A stretch of 58,242 nucleotides of DNA from Candidatus Mediterraneibacter merdavium (GCA_019118545.1 DWYT01000059.1:1-58242), one strand, 5' to 3'; counted from the stretch's first letter, positions 35,891-45,634 are shown. Made by a program: numbers and translations. Notes: generated by a model not told the origin, from the sequence alone.

Positions 35891-36820
35891 GTTGTCTGCC
35901 TTGTTATCCGCCTCGCCGTCTGTCTCCGGCCGCATATCCGGGCCACCCTCCCCGGCTGACTTCTGCGCGTTCTCCTTCGCGATCTTTAGGAAGTCTCTGT
36001 CCTTCGCTTTCCTGCGCGGGATGAAGCTTCTCGCCACACTCCCCTTCCCCCGGTTCTTCACATAAAGGAATCCGATAACAGAGAATACAAGCGCCCCGAT
36101 AAAATTGACGATCAGATCCTGCATTGTATCGATCAACCCGATGTCAAGATAGCCGCCAAGTCCCAGCTCTTGTCCGTTTACCGCAGTGTCTGTGATCCCT
36201 TTTATCACATACGGCACATTGTGTCCCGACGGGTCGAGCGTCACGGAGCGGATCACATGAACCACTGTGTCTTTCTGCATATCGTAACCGAAAAAGGTAT
36301 CCATTCCAAACTCAAAGAATTCCCATACGACTCCGATGGTCATGGAGAAACAAAATGCCACGATAGCCGTAAAGAGCGGCGACAACTGGAACACGATCTT
36401 CTCGCTGCGGTTCAGCAGATCCACCAGAGAAAACCCGATTGCCGCCGCGAGGAATCCGTTCAGTGTATGGAGTACGGTATCCCAGAAAGGAAACATCAGA
36501 TAGAACTCACTGATCTCTCCTAATATCTCCGCCGCGAAGATAAAAACAAGGATGATGATCTCCAGCGTCGTCGGCAGCTCCACCTTAAAGGTGATCTGCA
36601 CAAGGCTCGGGATAACGAGCAAAAGCAGGGTCAGTCCGCAGAGAAACACATTCTCATAATTCCTGTTCAAAAGCTGGAGGATGAGCATGACAATGACAAG
36701 CGCCCGCAGCGTAAAATATACGATAAAAGAGCTTTTATGCTCACGCAGCTCCATGTGCAGCGCCGCGCCGAGATTGTGAAACCAAGTATTTTTCTGACTG
36801 TCTTTTTTCTTTCTGTTCAT
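35828..36820 (-). CDS. Polytopic membrane protein with acidic tail (YjdF/DUF2238-like core)
   Basis: 330 residues. Helices at about 33-200 and 225-255 with HTLNGFLAAAIGF and GVVWEFFEFGMDTFFG, then DTMQDLIVNFIGA: this pattern resembles YjdF/DUF2238. The C-terminal ~70 residues are cytoplasmic and Asp/Glu/Ala-rich, and the last 21 codons are encoded on the opposite strand of the YwaF-like gene end. Role unknown. Confidence 0.7.
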   Translation of the reverse strand: MNRKKKDSQKNTWFHNLGAALHMELREHKSSFIVYFTLRALVIVMLILQLLNRNYENVFLCGLTLLLLVIPSLVQITFKVELPTTLEIIILVFIFAAEILGEISEFYLMFPFWDTVLHTLNGFLAAAIGFSLVDLLNRSEKIVFQLSPLFTAIVAFCFSMTIGVVWEFFEFGMDTFFGYDMQKDTVVHVIRSVTLDPSGHNVPYVIKGITDTAVNGQELGLGGYLDIGLIDTMQDLIVNFIGALVFSVIGFLYVKNRGKGSVARSFIPRRKAKDRDFLKIAKENAQKSAGEGGPDMRPETDGEADNKADNSADGLSAADETGDGTPEQEK

Positions 36821-36941
36821 TAGCTTTATTTCCTTTTCTATGAATATAGATATCGTTTTGCCCGTCTATTCTACCACACTCTCTTGGATCTGTCTCTCGT
36901 GTCTTTATCCTTTTCCTCTTTTTCCGCAGAGGAGCGATTTA

Positions 36942-36970
36942 TTGCGGGGAACATTATGCAGTGTTATAAT
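36942..36970 (+). promoter_or_regulatory. Promoter of the BceRS-like operon
   Basis: TTGCGG (36942-36947), 17-base spacer, TATAAT (36965-36970). The 120-base leader up to the ATG at 37094 contains repeated GC-rich blocks but no clear gene; in-frame upstream codons read through the promoter and are probably untranslated. Confidence 0.6.
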
Positions 36971-37093
36971 TGTTCAAAACTGCTGTGCCGCGAAACAATG
37001 CGCTGCCTGCTGCACGGCGCGGCTTCAAACATGATGCGACATAATGCGGCTTCTGACTATAGCGCGGCACACATCACCGCGGAAAGGAGATTT

Positions 37094-37795
37094 ATGGAAC
37101 GGATACTGCTGATCGAAGACGACGATATACTGGCGGAAGGAGTGAAGATGAACCTGTCTTTGGCGGGATTTACCGCTGAATCTGTCTCAGACCTCAAAGA
37201 AGGCGAAAAACGTCTGGACACGGAAGCGTGGGATCTTCTCCTGCTGGACGTAAATCTGCCGGACGGGGACGGTTTTTCCTTCGCGCGGAAGGTACGCTCC
37301 ATACAGGATATCCCTGTGATCTTTCTCACCGCCAAGGACATGGACGAGGATATGATGATAGGTTTTGAGAGCGGAGCGGACGATTATATTACAAAGCCTT
37401 TTAATGTGCAGATCCTCATCCAGCGGGTAAGGGCGGTGCTCGGCAGATACCGCATTGGGCAAGCGCGCAGTCAGAAAATACAGACAGGAAACCTGACAGT
37501 CGATCTTCAGTCGTGGCAGGTGCTAAAAAGCGGGAAAGAACTGATTCTCACTCCCACCGAGTTCCGTCTGCTGAAAAAGTTCTGCGAGAATCCGGGCATT
37601 GTGCTTACCCGTCAGGTGCTTCTTGAGGAGATGTGGGACAAGGACGGGAATTTTGTGGACGAGCATACACTGACCATTTTTGTCAGCAGGCTGCGGGCGA
37701 AGATCGCGGATGAACAGCACTCGTATATCCGTACCATTTACGGCACAGGTTATATGTGGACAGAAAAGAACAGAAACGAGGAAAAACAGCTATGA
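37094..37795 (+). CDS. OmpR-family response regulator (BceR-like)
   Basis: 233 residues: receiver (1-120, phospho-Asp in LLLLDVNLPDGDG, K in TKPFN) and winged-helix DNA-binding domain (135-230, ending YIRTIYGTGYMWTEK). Start has AAAGGAG 5 bases upstream. Followed with ATGA overlap by its sensor kinase and then a BceAB-type ABC transporter, which is the classic peptide-antibiotic detoxification module. Confidence 0.92.
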   Translation: MERILLIEDDDILAEGVKMNLSLAGFTAESVSDLKEGEKRLDTEAWDLLLLDVNLPDGDGFSFARKVRSIQDIPVIFLTAKDMDEDMMIGFESGADDYITKPFNVQILIQRVRAVLGRYRIGQARSQKIQTGNLTVDLQSWQVLKSGKELILTPTEFRLLKKFCENPGIVLTRQVLLEEMWDKDGNFVDEHTLTIFVSRLRAKIADEQHSYIRTIYGTGYMWTEKNRNEEKQL

Positions 37796-38727
37796 CAGGG
37801 CAGTGGATAATCATACCTGCAGCAGCTCTCCTTCTGGCGGGCGCTGTCTCAGCAGGAATCTGGTTTTATCTGCGGGGAAAATATATCCGGTTTACGGAAG
37901 AAGTATGCCGCAGCATCGACAATATATTGGCTGGCAAGGATCCCCAGTCAATGGAGACGGAGGAGGAAAGCCTCGCGTCCAAAACAGCGATGCGCCTGAA
38001 AAGACTTCGGGAGATCACCGCTGCCTCTGCCCGGGAAAGCGAACGGCAGAAGCAGGAGGTACAGTCCGTGGTATCAGACATCTCCCATCAGCTTAAGACC
38101 CCCATCGCAAATGTAGTGATGTACTGCGACACAGCCATGAATCCGCAGCTTTCCGAAGAAGAAAGAACGCACTGTATGGAGGTGCTCAAAGGACAGGTGG
38201 AGCGGCTTGATTTTCTCGTGCAGGCTCTCATCCGCATGGCGCGACTGGAACAGAACATGCTCCGCCTACAGCCGCAGCCGACTTCTCTTCGGGAACTGGT
38301 AAACCACGCAGCGGATATCATCCGCGCGAAAGCAGCGGAAAAAGAAATCGAAGTAGACACGTCCTGCCCGGAGGACGCAATGCTTTGGTGCGATGAAAAA
38401 TGGACGCTGGAAGCGCTGACCAATGTTCTGGATAATGCTGTGAAATACTCCCCAAAAGGCAGACGGGTCCAAGTATGCTCTGAGTGTCTGGAAATCTATA
38501 CAAAGATCAGCATATCCGACAGCGGCATTGGCATCCTGCCGGAACATATCAATGACGTGTGCCGCCGCTTTTACAGAGAAGAGCGGGCGGCAAAGACGGA
38601 AGGACTGGGTATCGGACTATATCTCACAAGGGAGATACTGGATCGGGAAAAAGGCTACTTAAAAATCTTTTCTGAAAAAAATCAGGGGACGACTGTAGCT
38701 CTGTATCTGCTCAACGCCCGGGGATAA
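37792..38727 (+). CDS. Sensor histidine kinase (BceS-like, short sensor)
   Basis: About 311 residues. One clear membrane helix near the start (residues 6-26, IIIPAAALLLAGAVSAGIWFYLRG) and little extracellular sequence, so the input may come through the ABC transporter. HisKA with VSDISHQLKTPIANV, HATPase boxes LDNAVKYS, DSGIGI and GLGIGLYL. ATG overlaps the regulator stop (ATGA). Stop is followed by a 160-base leader before the ABC genes. Confidence 0.9.
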   Translation: MTGQWIIIPAAALLLAGAVSAGIWFYLRGKYIRFTEEVCRSIDNILAGKDPQSMETEEESLASKTAMRLKRLREITAASARESERQKQEVQSVVSDISHQLKTPIANVVMYCDTAMNPQLSEEERTHCMEVLKGQVERLDFLVQALIRMARLEQNMLRLQPQPTSLRELVNHAADIIRAKAAEKEIEVDTSCPEDAMLWCDEKWTLEALTNVLDNAVKYSPKGRRVQVCSECLEIYTKISISDSGIGILPEHINDVCRRFYREERAAKTEGLGIGLYLTREILDREKGYLKIFSEKNQGTTVALYLLNARG

Positions 38728-38833
38728 ACACTGGGTTGGATACAGTGGCCGACTATTATAAGCAGGATTTCAGGCGGCTTTCTGCTTTTCGAGACTTTTC
38801 TGAAACATTTCTCTGCTATCTTTTTATCAGGCA

Positions 38834-38856
38834 GTGCGGACAGGCATTTTCCGCAC
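38834..38856 (+). promoter_or_regulatory. Hairpin in the leader of the ABC transporter genes
   Basis: GTGCGGA (38834-38840) and TCCGCAC (38850-38856), perfect 7-bp arms, 34 bases upstream of the ATPase ATG. It may be the operator for the response regulator or an mRNA structure; BceR-type operators are usually inverted repeats in this position. Confidence 0.45.
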
Positions 38857-38889
38857 AGGAGCTATTTCACAGGGAAGGAAGGCAGAAAA

Positions 38890-39570
38890 ATGAGTATCCT
38901 TAGGACAGAAGATTTAAAGAAATACTACGGGAGCGGGGAAAATCTCGTGCGCGCTCTGGACGGCGTATCGCTCAGTGTAGAAGAAGGCGAGTTCGTCGCC
39001 GTCGTGGGGACAAGCGGCAGCGGGAAATCCACGCTCTTAAATATGATGGGCGGGTTGGATGTTCCCACGCAAGGAGAGGTCATCATCGGAGGCAAGAGGA
39101 TCTCCCATATGAACGACGAGAAGCTGACAATCTTCCGCAGGCGGAGGATCGGATTCGTTTTCCAGAACTATAATCTGATCCCCATCTTAAATGTTTATGA
39201 AAATATCATTCTTCCGGTCTCTCTGGACGGCGAGAAACCAGACGACCATTATATCGGGAAGATCATTGATCTTCTCGGTCTGAACGGCAAGCTGGCGGAG
39301 ATGCCGAACAATCTGTCCGGCGGCCAGCAGCAGAGGGTCGCCATCGCGAGGGCGCTCGCCACAAAGCCTGCCATTCTCCTCTGCGACGAGCCTACCGGTA
39401 ATCTGGACTCGAAGACCAGTCAGGACGTGCTCGGACTTATCCGTATGTCCAGCAGGGAATTCAACCAGACTGTGGTGATGATCACCCACAATGAAGAGAT
39501 CGCGCAGACCGCGGACCGTGTCATCCGCATCGAGGACGGCAGGATCACGGAAAGCAGGTGGACGTCATGA
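38890..39570 (+). CDS. ABC transporter ATP-binding protein (BceA/MacB type)
   Basis: 226 residues: Walker A GTSGSGKSTLLN, Q-loop FVFQNYNLIP, signature LSGGQQQRVAIARAL, Walker B ILLCDEPTGNLD. Belongs to the peptide/lipoprotein export group that pairs with FtsX-type permeases. RBS GGAAGG before the ATG; stop overlaps the permease ATG. Confidence 0.95.
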   Translation: MSILRTEDLKKYYGSGENLVRALDGVSLSVEEGEFVAVVGTSGSGKSTLLNMMGGLDVPTQGEVIIGGKRISHMNDEKLTIFRRRRIGFVFQNYNLIPILNVYENIILPVSLDGEKPDDHYIGKIIDLLGLNGKLAEMPNNLSGGQQQRVAIARALATKPAILLCDEPTGNLDSKTSQDVLGLIRMSSREFNQTVVMITHNEEIAQTADRVIRIEDGRITESRWTS

Positions 39571-42098
39571 AGAGCGGGGATGTGATCTCATCGAACAACA
39601 ACAGGGGCGCTGTGCGCACACTGGCGCGCTGCAGTATTAAGGCAAGCAGGATGAGAAATATCTTCGTCGTCCTCACGATCATACTTTCCGTCAGCCTGCT
39701 CGTCGTGATCTCCCTGTTCTACGCGGGAATAAAAACAGAAGAAAAGCGCCATGTCGCCGGGATGCAGCACTCCATCTATATGAATGTGGACGAGGAACAG
39801 CTCGCCGCCATGGCGGAGGATGAACGGAGCACTTATGTGCTCGGTATCAAGGACGGACAGCTTGTTGAGATCAATGGAAATATGGTGCGTCCCACAGCTT
39901 ATGAAAACGAACCCCGCAAGGACAAGGATACAGGACTTGAGACCCTCACGCTGACAAAGGGCAGCCGTCCGCAGGAACTTTATGAGGTCGTTGTGTCGGA
40001 CGCCTACTGCAAGCTGGCAGGCGTCAATGCAGAACCCGGAGAGAAGATCTCTTTCACATGGCTGGACGGAACGACAGAGGATTATACCATATCAGGAATT
40101 TACCATGTGCCGGATCATCAGCCTTTATATTCTGTAGTCTTCTCCGAAGAGTACGCGCGGACGGGCAGCCAGTTAAAAGATGTGCCATGGCAGGCAGTCG
40201 TCTGTCTGGAGGGCGCGGATGACATGACTCAGAGCGAATTTGAGAACGCCGTCTATTCCTTTGGAGCAGATTTCGGATTAGAGCGCAGAGACATGAACAT
40301 CAATAACTTCTTTCTCAATGCCCTCCCCGGCGGGGATCAGGATACGCAAGAGGCTTTTCTTATCGTAGGAGCTGGGATCGGTTTTTTATTTATAAGCGTC
40401 CTCGTCATTTACAGTGTGTTCTATCTGGCGATCGTCGGACGCATCAGACAGTTCGGACAGCTCCGCACCCTCGGCATGACGAAAAAACAGATCCGCCGGA
40501 TGGTCCGGATCGAAGGACTGACCCTCTGCGCGGCGGGCATCCCCATCGGTCTGCTCCTTGGCGGAGCAGTGAGTTACTTCATCCGCCCCGGCGGCTGGAG
40601 CTGGCTCAATATGCTGGCAGTCTCTGCGGCGGTGACCGCCGCAGATATCGTGACCGTTCTCATCTCTGTGCGCAAGCCTGCAAAGATCGCGGCATCCGTC
40701 TCACCCGTGGAGGCAGCCAAGTATTCCGGGTACGGGCAGCCGGAAAATATCAATAGGCGGTTTAGCAGGAAGAAATCCGCTACAAAGGGAACGGCAAGTA
40801 AAAACAGGGGCGGAAACGCAGCCGCCTCAGGACAGATAAAAGCCGCGCGGCAGCCTCATCAACCGGCGCGAAGGATCACTCCGGAAAGCCTTGCCCGCAT
40901 GAGCAATGCCAGAAATCGAAAAAAATCATTCCTTACGATGGCATCTCTCGGTATCGGCGGCGTCCTGTATATGCTGGCGGCATTTATGACTACCTCCACC
41001 AGTCTGGAGGGATACGCAAGACAGGGAGAACTCGCTTTCGGGGAATTCTACATTACCTATTCCTATAATGTAGCAGAATCGGCAGAGCACGGACAGAACC
41101 AGCTACAGGCAGAGTATCCGCTTGATGAGGATCTGATCCGAAGGATCAAAGAGATTGACGGCGTGGAAGAAGTTCTCTCAAGCCGTAAGCTGATGATGGG
41201 ATGGGAAGCAAAGGATACCATAGGAATCGAACAGGTAAGTCCTCTTGGAAAAGAAAAGGCAGAGGCAATAAAAGATATGCGGCACGAAGGGGATTTCTCC
41301 TATGACGAGCTTGTCGAAAATGACGGCATCCTGTTCATGCAGCGCGGAGTATGGAAAGAAGTATTCGGATGGACCTTTGAGATCGGCGACGAAGTGAAGC
41401 TGCAATGGTATGACGGGCAGCAGGAACAGGAAAAGACATTCCGGATCATGGGACTGGTGAATACCGATGACTTTATCACCGAGCCAAGCGACCTTTTTAT
41501 CGCATTTTCCATTCCAGAAGAAACGATGGCAGAGATGGCAGGAGACACAAGCCTGACGGACGAACTCGTCATAAAGACAGACCGCACAGATGACAGCCGG
41601 GTGGAAGACGCCCTGAATGATCTCCTTGCGGACTATCCGTGGCTGAGCATGGGCACATTGCGTGAAAATATGCTTGAGGCTGAGAATCAATTCGTTACAC
41701 TTTATTCTGTCATGATCGGCCTGAGCATCTTTATCATCGGCTTCGCGCTCATCAACCTTTTGAACACTCTTATCACCAACATCCTGACCAGAGACCATGA
41801 GTTTGCCATGCTCCAGTCCGTGGGAATGACGCGCGCACAGCTCGCGAAGATGCTGCGGATCGAGGGCGTGATGCTGGCAGGGGGCAATCTGGCGATCACC
41901 CTCACAGCAGGCACGGCGGCAGGCTGGATACTGATCGAGATACTAAGACATTTTGGAGCGGACTATATGCACTTTACATTTCCCATATGGTTTTTCCTCG
42001 CCTACGCGGTGTTCATCATACTCGTCCCGGTGTTGGTGACAGAGTACATGGTGAGGCGGTTCCAGAAGCAGACATTGGTGGAGCGGCTGAGAGTCTGA
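39567..42098 (+). CDS. FtsX-domain ABC permease (BceB-like, two extracellular domains)
   Basis: About 843 residues. First helix near 30-55, a ~210-residue external domain, three helices (about 265-385), a basic low-complexity cytoplasmic linker (around 395-455, SKNRGG..RQPHQPARR), another helix, a second external domain (480-695), and three helices at the end. This is the 8-helix MacB/FtsX layout rather than the ten-helix BceB with one large loop. Start ATG overlaps the ATPase stop; an upstream GTG is less likely. Overlaps psd 3' end by 83 bases. Confidence 0.88.
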   Translation: MKSGDVISSNNNRGAVRTLARCSIKASRMRNIFVVLTIILSVSLLVVISLFYAGIKTEEKRHVAGMQHSIYMNVDEEQLAAMAEDERSTYVLGIKDGQLVEINGNMVRPTAYENEPRKDKDTGLETLTLTKGSRPQELYEVVVSDAYCKLAGVNAEPGEKISFTWLDGTTEDYTISGIYHVPDHQPLYSVVFSEEYARTGSQLKDVPWQAVVCLEGADDMTQSEFENAVYSFGADFGLERRDMNINNFFLNALPGGDQDTQEAFLIVGAGIGFLFISVLVIYSVFYLAIVGRIRQFGQLRTLGMTKKQIRRMVRIEGLTLCAAGIPIGLLLGGAVSYFIRPGGWSWLNMLAVSAAVTAADIVTVLISVRKPAKIAASVSPVEAAKYSGYGQPENINRRFSRKKSATKGTASKNRGGNAAASGQIKAARQPHQPARRITPESLARMSNARNRKKSFLTMASLGIGGVLYMLAAFMTTSTSLEGYARQGELAFGEFYITYSYNVAESAEHGQNQLQAEYPLDEDLIRRIKEIDGVEEVLSSRKLMMGWEAKDTIGIEQVSPLGKEKAEAIKDMRHEGDFSYDELVENDGILFMQRGVWKEVFGWTFEIGDEVKLQWYDGQQEQEKTFRIMGLVNTDDFITEPSDLFIAFSIPEETMAEMAGDTSLTDELVIKTDRTDDSRVEDALNDLLADYPWLSMGTLRENMLEAENQFVTLYSVMIGLSIFIIGFALINLLNTLITNILTRDHEFAMLQSVGMTRAQLAKMLRIEGVMLAGGNLAITLTAGTAAGWILIEILRHFGADYMHFTFPIWFFLAYAVFIILVPVLVTEYMVRRFQKQTLVERLRV

Positions 42099-42951
42099 CC
42101 CCGACCCTCTCCCCCTGCCGCACAATCGTTTCCACTGCCTCGGCACTGTTTTTCAGGATATCGGCGTCCGGCGTGACCCTGTCCTTCTCAAATCCAAGGA
42201 TGACTGTGGAACCGCCGAACGCAAAGTATCCTTTTTCCTCTCCTTTTTTCACACGGGCCGCGCCATGATGGTTGACGATCCTACCGACCATCATGGCTCC
42301 TACCTCGGCCATAAGTACTGTTCCAAGTGCGCGGGTGTGAAGCAGGCTGTACTCCCGGGTGTTCTCATGATATACCGGAAAATACGACGTGACATGCGGA
42401 TTGACCGAATGGAATACGCCGGGGATATGTACATTGGCAGACTTTTTTCCTCCGGCAATATAGCAGTAACGGTGGCAGTCATCCACTGTCAGCCGGAATA
42501 CAAAAAGAAGTCCTCCTGCATAACGTGCCGCGAGACGGGTATTCTTAAGAAGACTCTCAAGAGAATACGTCCTTCCCTTGAGAGAAATCCGGAGTTTCTC
42601 ATTTATTTCATAGACCGTGAGCTTACCATCACACGGACTGACAACCACATCCGTCTCCGTCGATACCGGACGGCTTCCCTGCCGGAGCTTTCTGCAGAAA
42701 AAGTCATTCCATGAAGAAAAGCTTTGCTTCTCACACTCCTCCAGACAGATGTGATACTTCTTCACAAACAGGCTGACAGCAAGCGATGACACCCTCGTAT
42801 CCATGATCGCTCCCGCCATGCGGGAAATTCTTGGGCGCGCCAGAAGCCGTAGCAGAAATCGTCCCGCCGCGCAGCCGCACAGCCGCTCCAGAAGTCGGTT
42901 CTGTCCCTCGTTTCCGCTAATCTCTTTTCCATTTCTATCCCGGTAGATCAT
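42016..42951 (-). CDS. psd: Phosphatidylserine decarboxylase proenzyme
   Basis: 311 residues. Converts phosphatidylserine to phosphatidylethanolamine at the membrane. Self-cleavage motif is FGGST (GGST variant of LGST) in YFAFGGSTVILGF; upstream conserved VDDCHRYCYIAGG and HSVNPHVTSYFPVYHENTREY match. The C-terminal 35 residues after the catalytic subunit (..VRLSAAPPMSASGTASP) are encoded across the end of the opposite-strand permease and look unconserved. 13 bases after pssA. Confidence 0.93.
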   Translation of the reverse strand: MIYRDRNGKEISGNEGQNRLLERLCGCAAGRFLLRLLARPRISRMAGAIMDTRVSSLAVSLFVKKYHICLEECEKQSFSSWNDFFCRKLRQGSRPVSTETDVVVSPCDGKLTVYEINEKLRISLKGRTYSLESLLKNTRLAARYAGGLLFVFRLTVDDCHRYCYIAGGKKSANVHIPGVFHSVNPHVTSYFPVYHENTREYSLLHTRALGTVLMAEVGAMMVGRIVNHHGAARVKKGEEKGYFAFGGSTVILGFEKDRVTPDADILKNSAEAVETIVRQGERVGVRLSAAPPMSASGTASPCTLSPTPGRV

Positions 42952-42964
42952 CTTTCCTTCCCCC

Positions 42965-43591
42965 TTACCACACGCCAGAAAACATACAGAACACGACCGC
43001 AGCGATATCGGTCATCATCAGGGACACCGCCACGCAGACCCTTGTTCTTGGGACGGGGATATCCAGTATAAAAAACAGTCCCGTGATGACCAGAACTACA
43101 TGCAGCCACACGGAAAACACCCCCTCCGTCAGCCAGATACGAAGCAGGTAGGCGAGGGGCAGGATCGCGGACATAAATGTGATGGGCAGTCCATGATAAT
43201 ACAGCTTCGCCCCTTCCCTCTTTTCTTCCTCCAGCACATTAAAATACGCCAGACGGATGATACCGCAGCCACAGTAAAATACCAGTACCATCTTCCCGAT
43301 GATCCCACTGACCCCAAGGGTGTAGCAGATCACCGCCGGATAAATGCCAAAACAGAGCACATCGCAGAGAGAATCGATCTGCATCCCGAAGCGTGTCTCC
43401 TGCTTTGTCCTGTCTTTCTTCGTGCGGGCGACCATGCCGTCAATACTGTCGCAGAAGCCGGACAGCATCAGAAAGGCGACCGCCCAAGTCGCATGGCCTT
43501 CCACCGCCAGCGTGATGCCGACCACGGAAAATGCCATGCCAAGATAGGTCACCCACACCGTATAGTTGTAATAACCGATCATTTCCTTCAC
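42965..43591 (-). CDS. pssA: CDP-diacylglycerol-serine O-phosphatidyltransferase
   Basis: 208 residues, CDP-alcohol phosphotransferase family with six helices. The signature reads GFCDSIDGMVARTKKDRTKQETRFGMQIDSLCD, matching DGxxARxx(8)GxxxDxxxD with aspartates binding Mg2+ and CDP-DAG. Makes phosphatidylserine, the substrate of the next gene, psd. RBS AGGGGTGAAGG before ATG. Confidence 0.93.
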   Translation of the reverse strand: MKEMIGYYNYTVWVTYLGMAFSVVGITLAVEGHATWAVAFLMLSGFCDSIDGMVARTKKDRTKQETRFGMQIDSLCDVLCFGIYPAVICYTLGVSGIIGKMVLVFYCGCGIIRLAYFNVLEEEKREGAKLYYHGLPITFMSAILPLAYLLRIWLTEGVFSVWLHVVLVITGLFFILDIPVPRTRVCVAVSLMMTDIAAVVFCMFSGVW

Positions 43592-43670
43592 CCCTCATTG
43601 AAAATGCGCCGTCACATCAGATACTGTAAAAAATCGCCACGGTTCTGTCAGACAGCAGAAGAAGCACCCC

Positions 43671-44717
43671 TCATATCAGGTAGCGCAGGAAGGTCGCCAC
43701 CTCTCCCAGCACGTAGTGGATAATGCACAGTCCCCATATATTGCCCTGCTTGTGATAGAAGATACCGAGTACGCCCAGCAGAAGCGAAGCGCCCACCATA
43801 TAGGGCAACCCGTAGGCGATATGGAGTACGCCGAACACCAGCGACGAGACAAGGATAGACAGAAAGGCCGACCATTTCCCCGTAAATATCCTACTCAGAT
43901 TCTCCTGCATGACGCCGCGCGCCAGAAATTCCTGCAGCACGACCGTCAGAGGATAGATCACATCCGCGAACGTCCCCACACTCCAGTCCCAGAAAGGCGC
44001 GCCCTCGGGGAAAAATTCCGGCGCCACCCGCAGGATCACAACCTTGCCGACAATGAGAAACACCGTGCCGCCTATGGTGATCAGAATATCAGGAACGAAC
44101 GTAGCCTTGACGTCAGGGATACGCAGACCGATGTCCCGAATCGAGAAGCTCGTCGTCTTCAAGATGATGATAAACATCACGACAGAGATCGCTTCGATCA
44201 CCAGATTCATGATCTGCCCCGGCAGTTCGATACCCAGATACCGCAGCAGGCTCCACAAAAAAAGATAACCGCACACGCAGATCATCAGCACGGAAAAGAC
44301 CGTAGATGATTCTGCCCGCTGCTGATTCAGCTTTGCCACCTCGGTGACGTCGGAAAACACCACGACAATTCCGATCTTCTCCTGCTCCTCTCCGTACAGG
44401 AAAGAGGAGGTCAGACGAAATCTGCGCAGTTCCTCCGCTGTGCCCGCCCGAAAGACCGCTTCTCCCGAGTGGGAATTTTTCTTATCATATACCGCGTCCA
44501 ACACAAACTGATGGAACGCGTCATTCGTCTCTCCCATGTCCGTATCCATGAACGTCAGGCTGTACTTCTGCCCTTCAGGGTTCTCAGAGATCCCCAACAT
44601 ACTCCCGCCCTTTTCGTTCAGGTAAAGTATATTCCCTCTCGTATCCAACACGAGGACACCGTCGTTCATATCACGCAGGATGCGGGGGATGATGTTCTTC
44701 TTTTCTAAGTTATCCAT
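43671..44717 (-). CDS. PAS domain-CPBP intramembrane protease-family fusion
   Basis: About 348 residues. Residues 8-130 form a PAS domain (MNDGVLVLDTRGNILYLNEKGGSMLGI, ending EKIGIVVVFSDVTEV), then 6-7 helices with CPBP/Abi motifs: motif 1 QEFLAR (262-267), motif 2 FGVLH (295-299), and H334 of motif 3. Motif 1 is normally EExxxR, and the first Glu, catalytic in Rce1, is Gln here. PAS-CPBP fusions are unusual. An ATG 24 bases upstream is an alternative start. Upstream of pssA-psd. Confidence 0.85.
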   Translation of the reverse strand: MDNLEKKNIIPRILRDMNDGVLVLDTRGNILYLNEKGGSMLGISENPEGQKYSLTFMDTDMGETNDAFHQFVLDAVYDKKNSHSGEAVFRAGTAEELRRFRLTSSFLYGEEQEKIGIVVVFSDVTEVAKLNQQRAESSTVFSVLMICVCGYLFLWSLLRYLGIELPGQIMNLVIEAISVVMFIIILKTTSFSIRDIGLRIPDVKATFVPDILITIGGTVFLIVGKVVILRVAPEFFPEGAPFWDWSVGTFADVIYPLTVVLQEFLARGVMQENLSRIFTGKWSAFLSILVSSLVFGVLHIAYGLPYMVGASLLLGVLGIFYHKQGNIWGLCIIHYVLGEVATFLRYLI

Positions 44718-45020
44718 TGCCGGAGATTCCTTTCCGTGCATCTATAATATCCTGCAAATTTTCCGATAAAGTAAAATGAATCTTTGAAGAATGTTGTTGC
44801 CGTATTATAAATGATGACAAAAGTCGGGGATTCTTACCTGCGTAGAATGCAGATTCTGATGCGTGAAATGTCGAAAAAATTCCTTTTCGGAAACTTTTTG
44901 AAAATGCTTGCGCCATCTCAAGGCTTCTGCTAGATTTAAAGATAGTCCTGCTATTTTAGGGTTTTGATATATTATATTGTTCTGATATATTATAGTTTGA
45001 AATATCATCGGAGACACACT

Positions 45021-45587
45021 ATGGAATACGAATTTGATTATGAAATCATATACAGCAGCCGAAAGACCCTTGCCCTGCAGATCACACCGGAGGGCAGGGT
45101 CATCGTCCGTGCGCCCAGACGCTGTTCCCGCTCTTATATAGACTCCTTCGTCCGCGAAAAAGCGCAATGGGTAGAGAAGCATCTTAAGAAGCTCCGTGAA
45201 CAGACTGAAATGGGGGATAATCCTGCACATCCGCCGCTGTCTGATAAGGATCGTGCCAGATACATCGCCATCGCCCGTGATATCTTCACCCGCAAGACAG
45301 AATACTACGCGCGTATCATGGGCATCTCCTACGGCCGCATCGCTATCCGGGAGCAAAAAACACGCTGGGGAAGCTGCAGCAGCAAGGGCAACCTCAACTT
45401 CAACTGGCGCCTCATCCTCGCTCCGGAAGAAGTACTAGACTATGTGGTCGTGCATGAACTTGCCCATCGCAGGGAGATGAATCACTCCAGAGCCTTCTAC
45501 GCCGTAGTGGAAAGCGTACTGCCCGATTACCGGCGGGCACGTAAATGGTTGAAAGAAAACGGGCATACACTGTGGGAGAAGGTTTAG
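45021..45587 (+). CDS. YgjP-like metallopeptidase (M48/SprT-like, DUF45)
   Basis: About 188 residues. Zinc motif HELAHRREMNHS (HExxHxxxxxH) in YVVVHELAHRREMNHSRAFY, with upstream RWGSCSSKGNLNFNWRL, the signature of the YgjP/WLM group. Function unknown. Start at 45021; the longer frame adds 19 residues with no ribosome site. Terminator hairpin follows. Confidence 0.9.
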   Translation: MEYEFDYEIIYSSRKTLALQITPEGRVIVRAPRRCSRSYIDSFVREKAQWVEKHLKKLREQTEMGDNPAHPPLSDKDRARYIAIARDIFTRKTEYYARIMGISYGRIAIREQKTRWGSCSSKGNLNFNWRLILAPEEVLDYVVVHELAHRREMNHSRAFYAVVESVLPDYRRARKWLKENGHTLWEKV

Positions 45588-45634
45588 TTCTCGTCATCGT
45601 TATCAGAATTTGCCGTTAGGAGATAACATTATCA

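Noticed and set aside
36884-37093. 70-codon N-terminal extension of the BceR-like regulator
   Set aside because: It includes the promoter -10 TATAAT, while AAAGGAG sits just before the ATG at 37094, which gives a normal receiver start.
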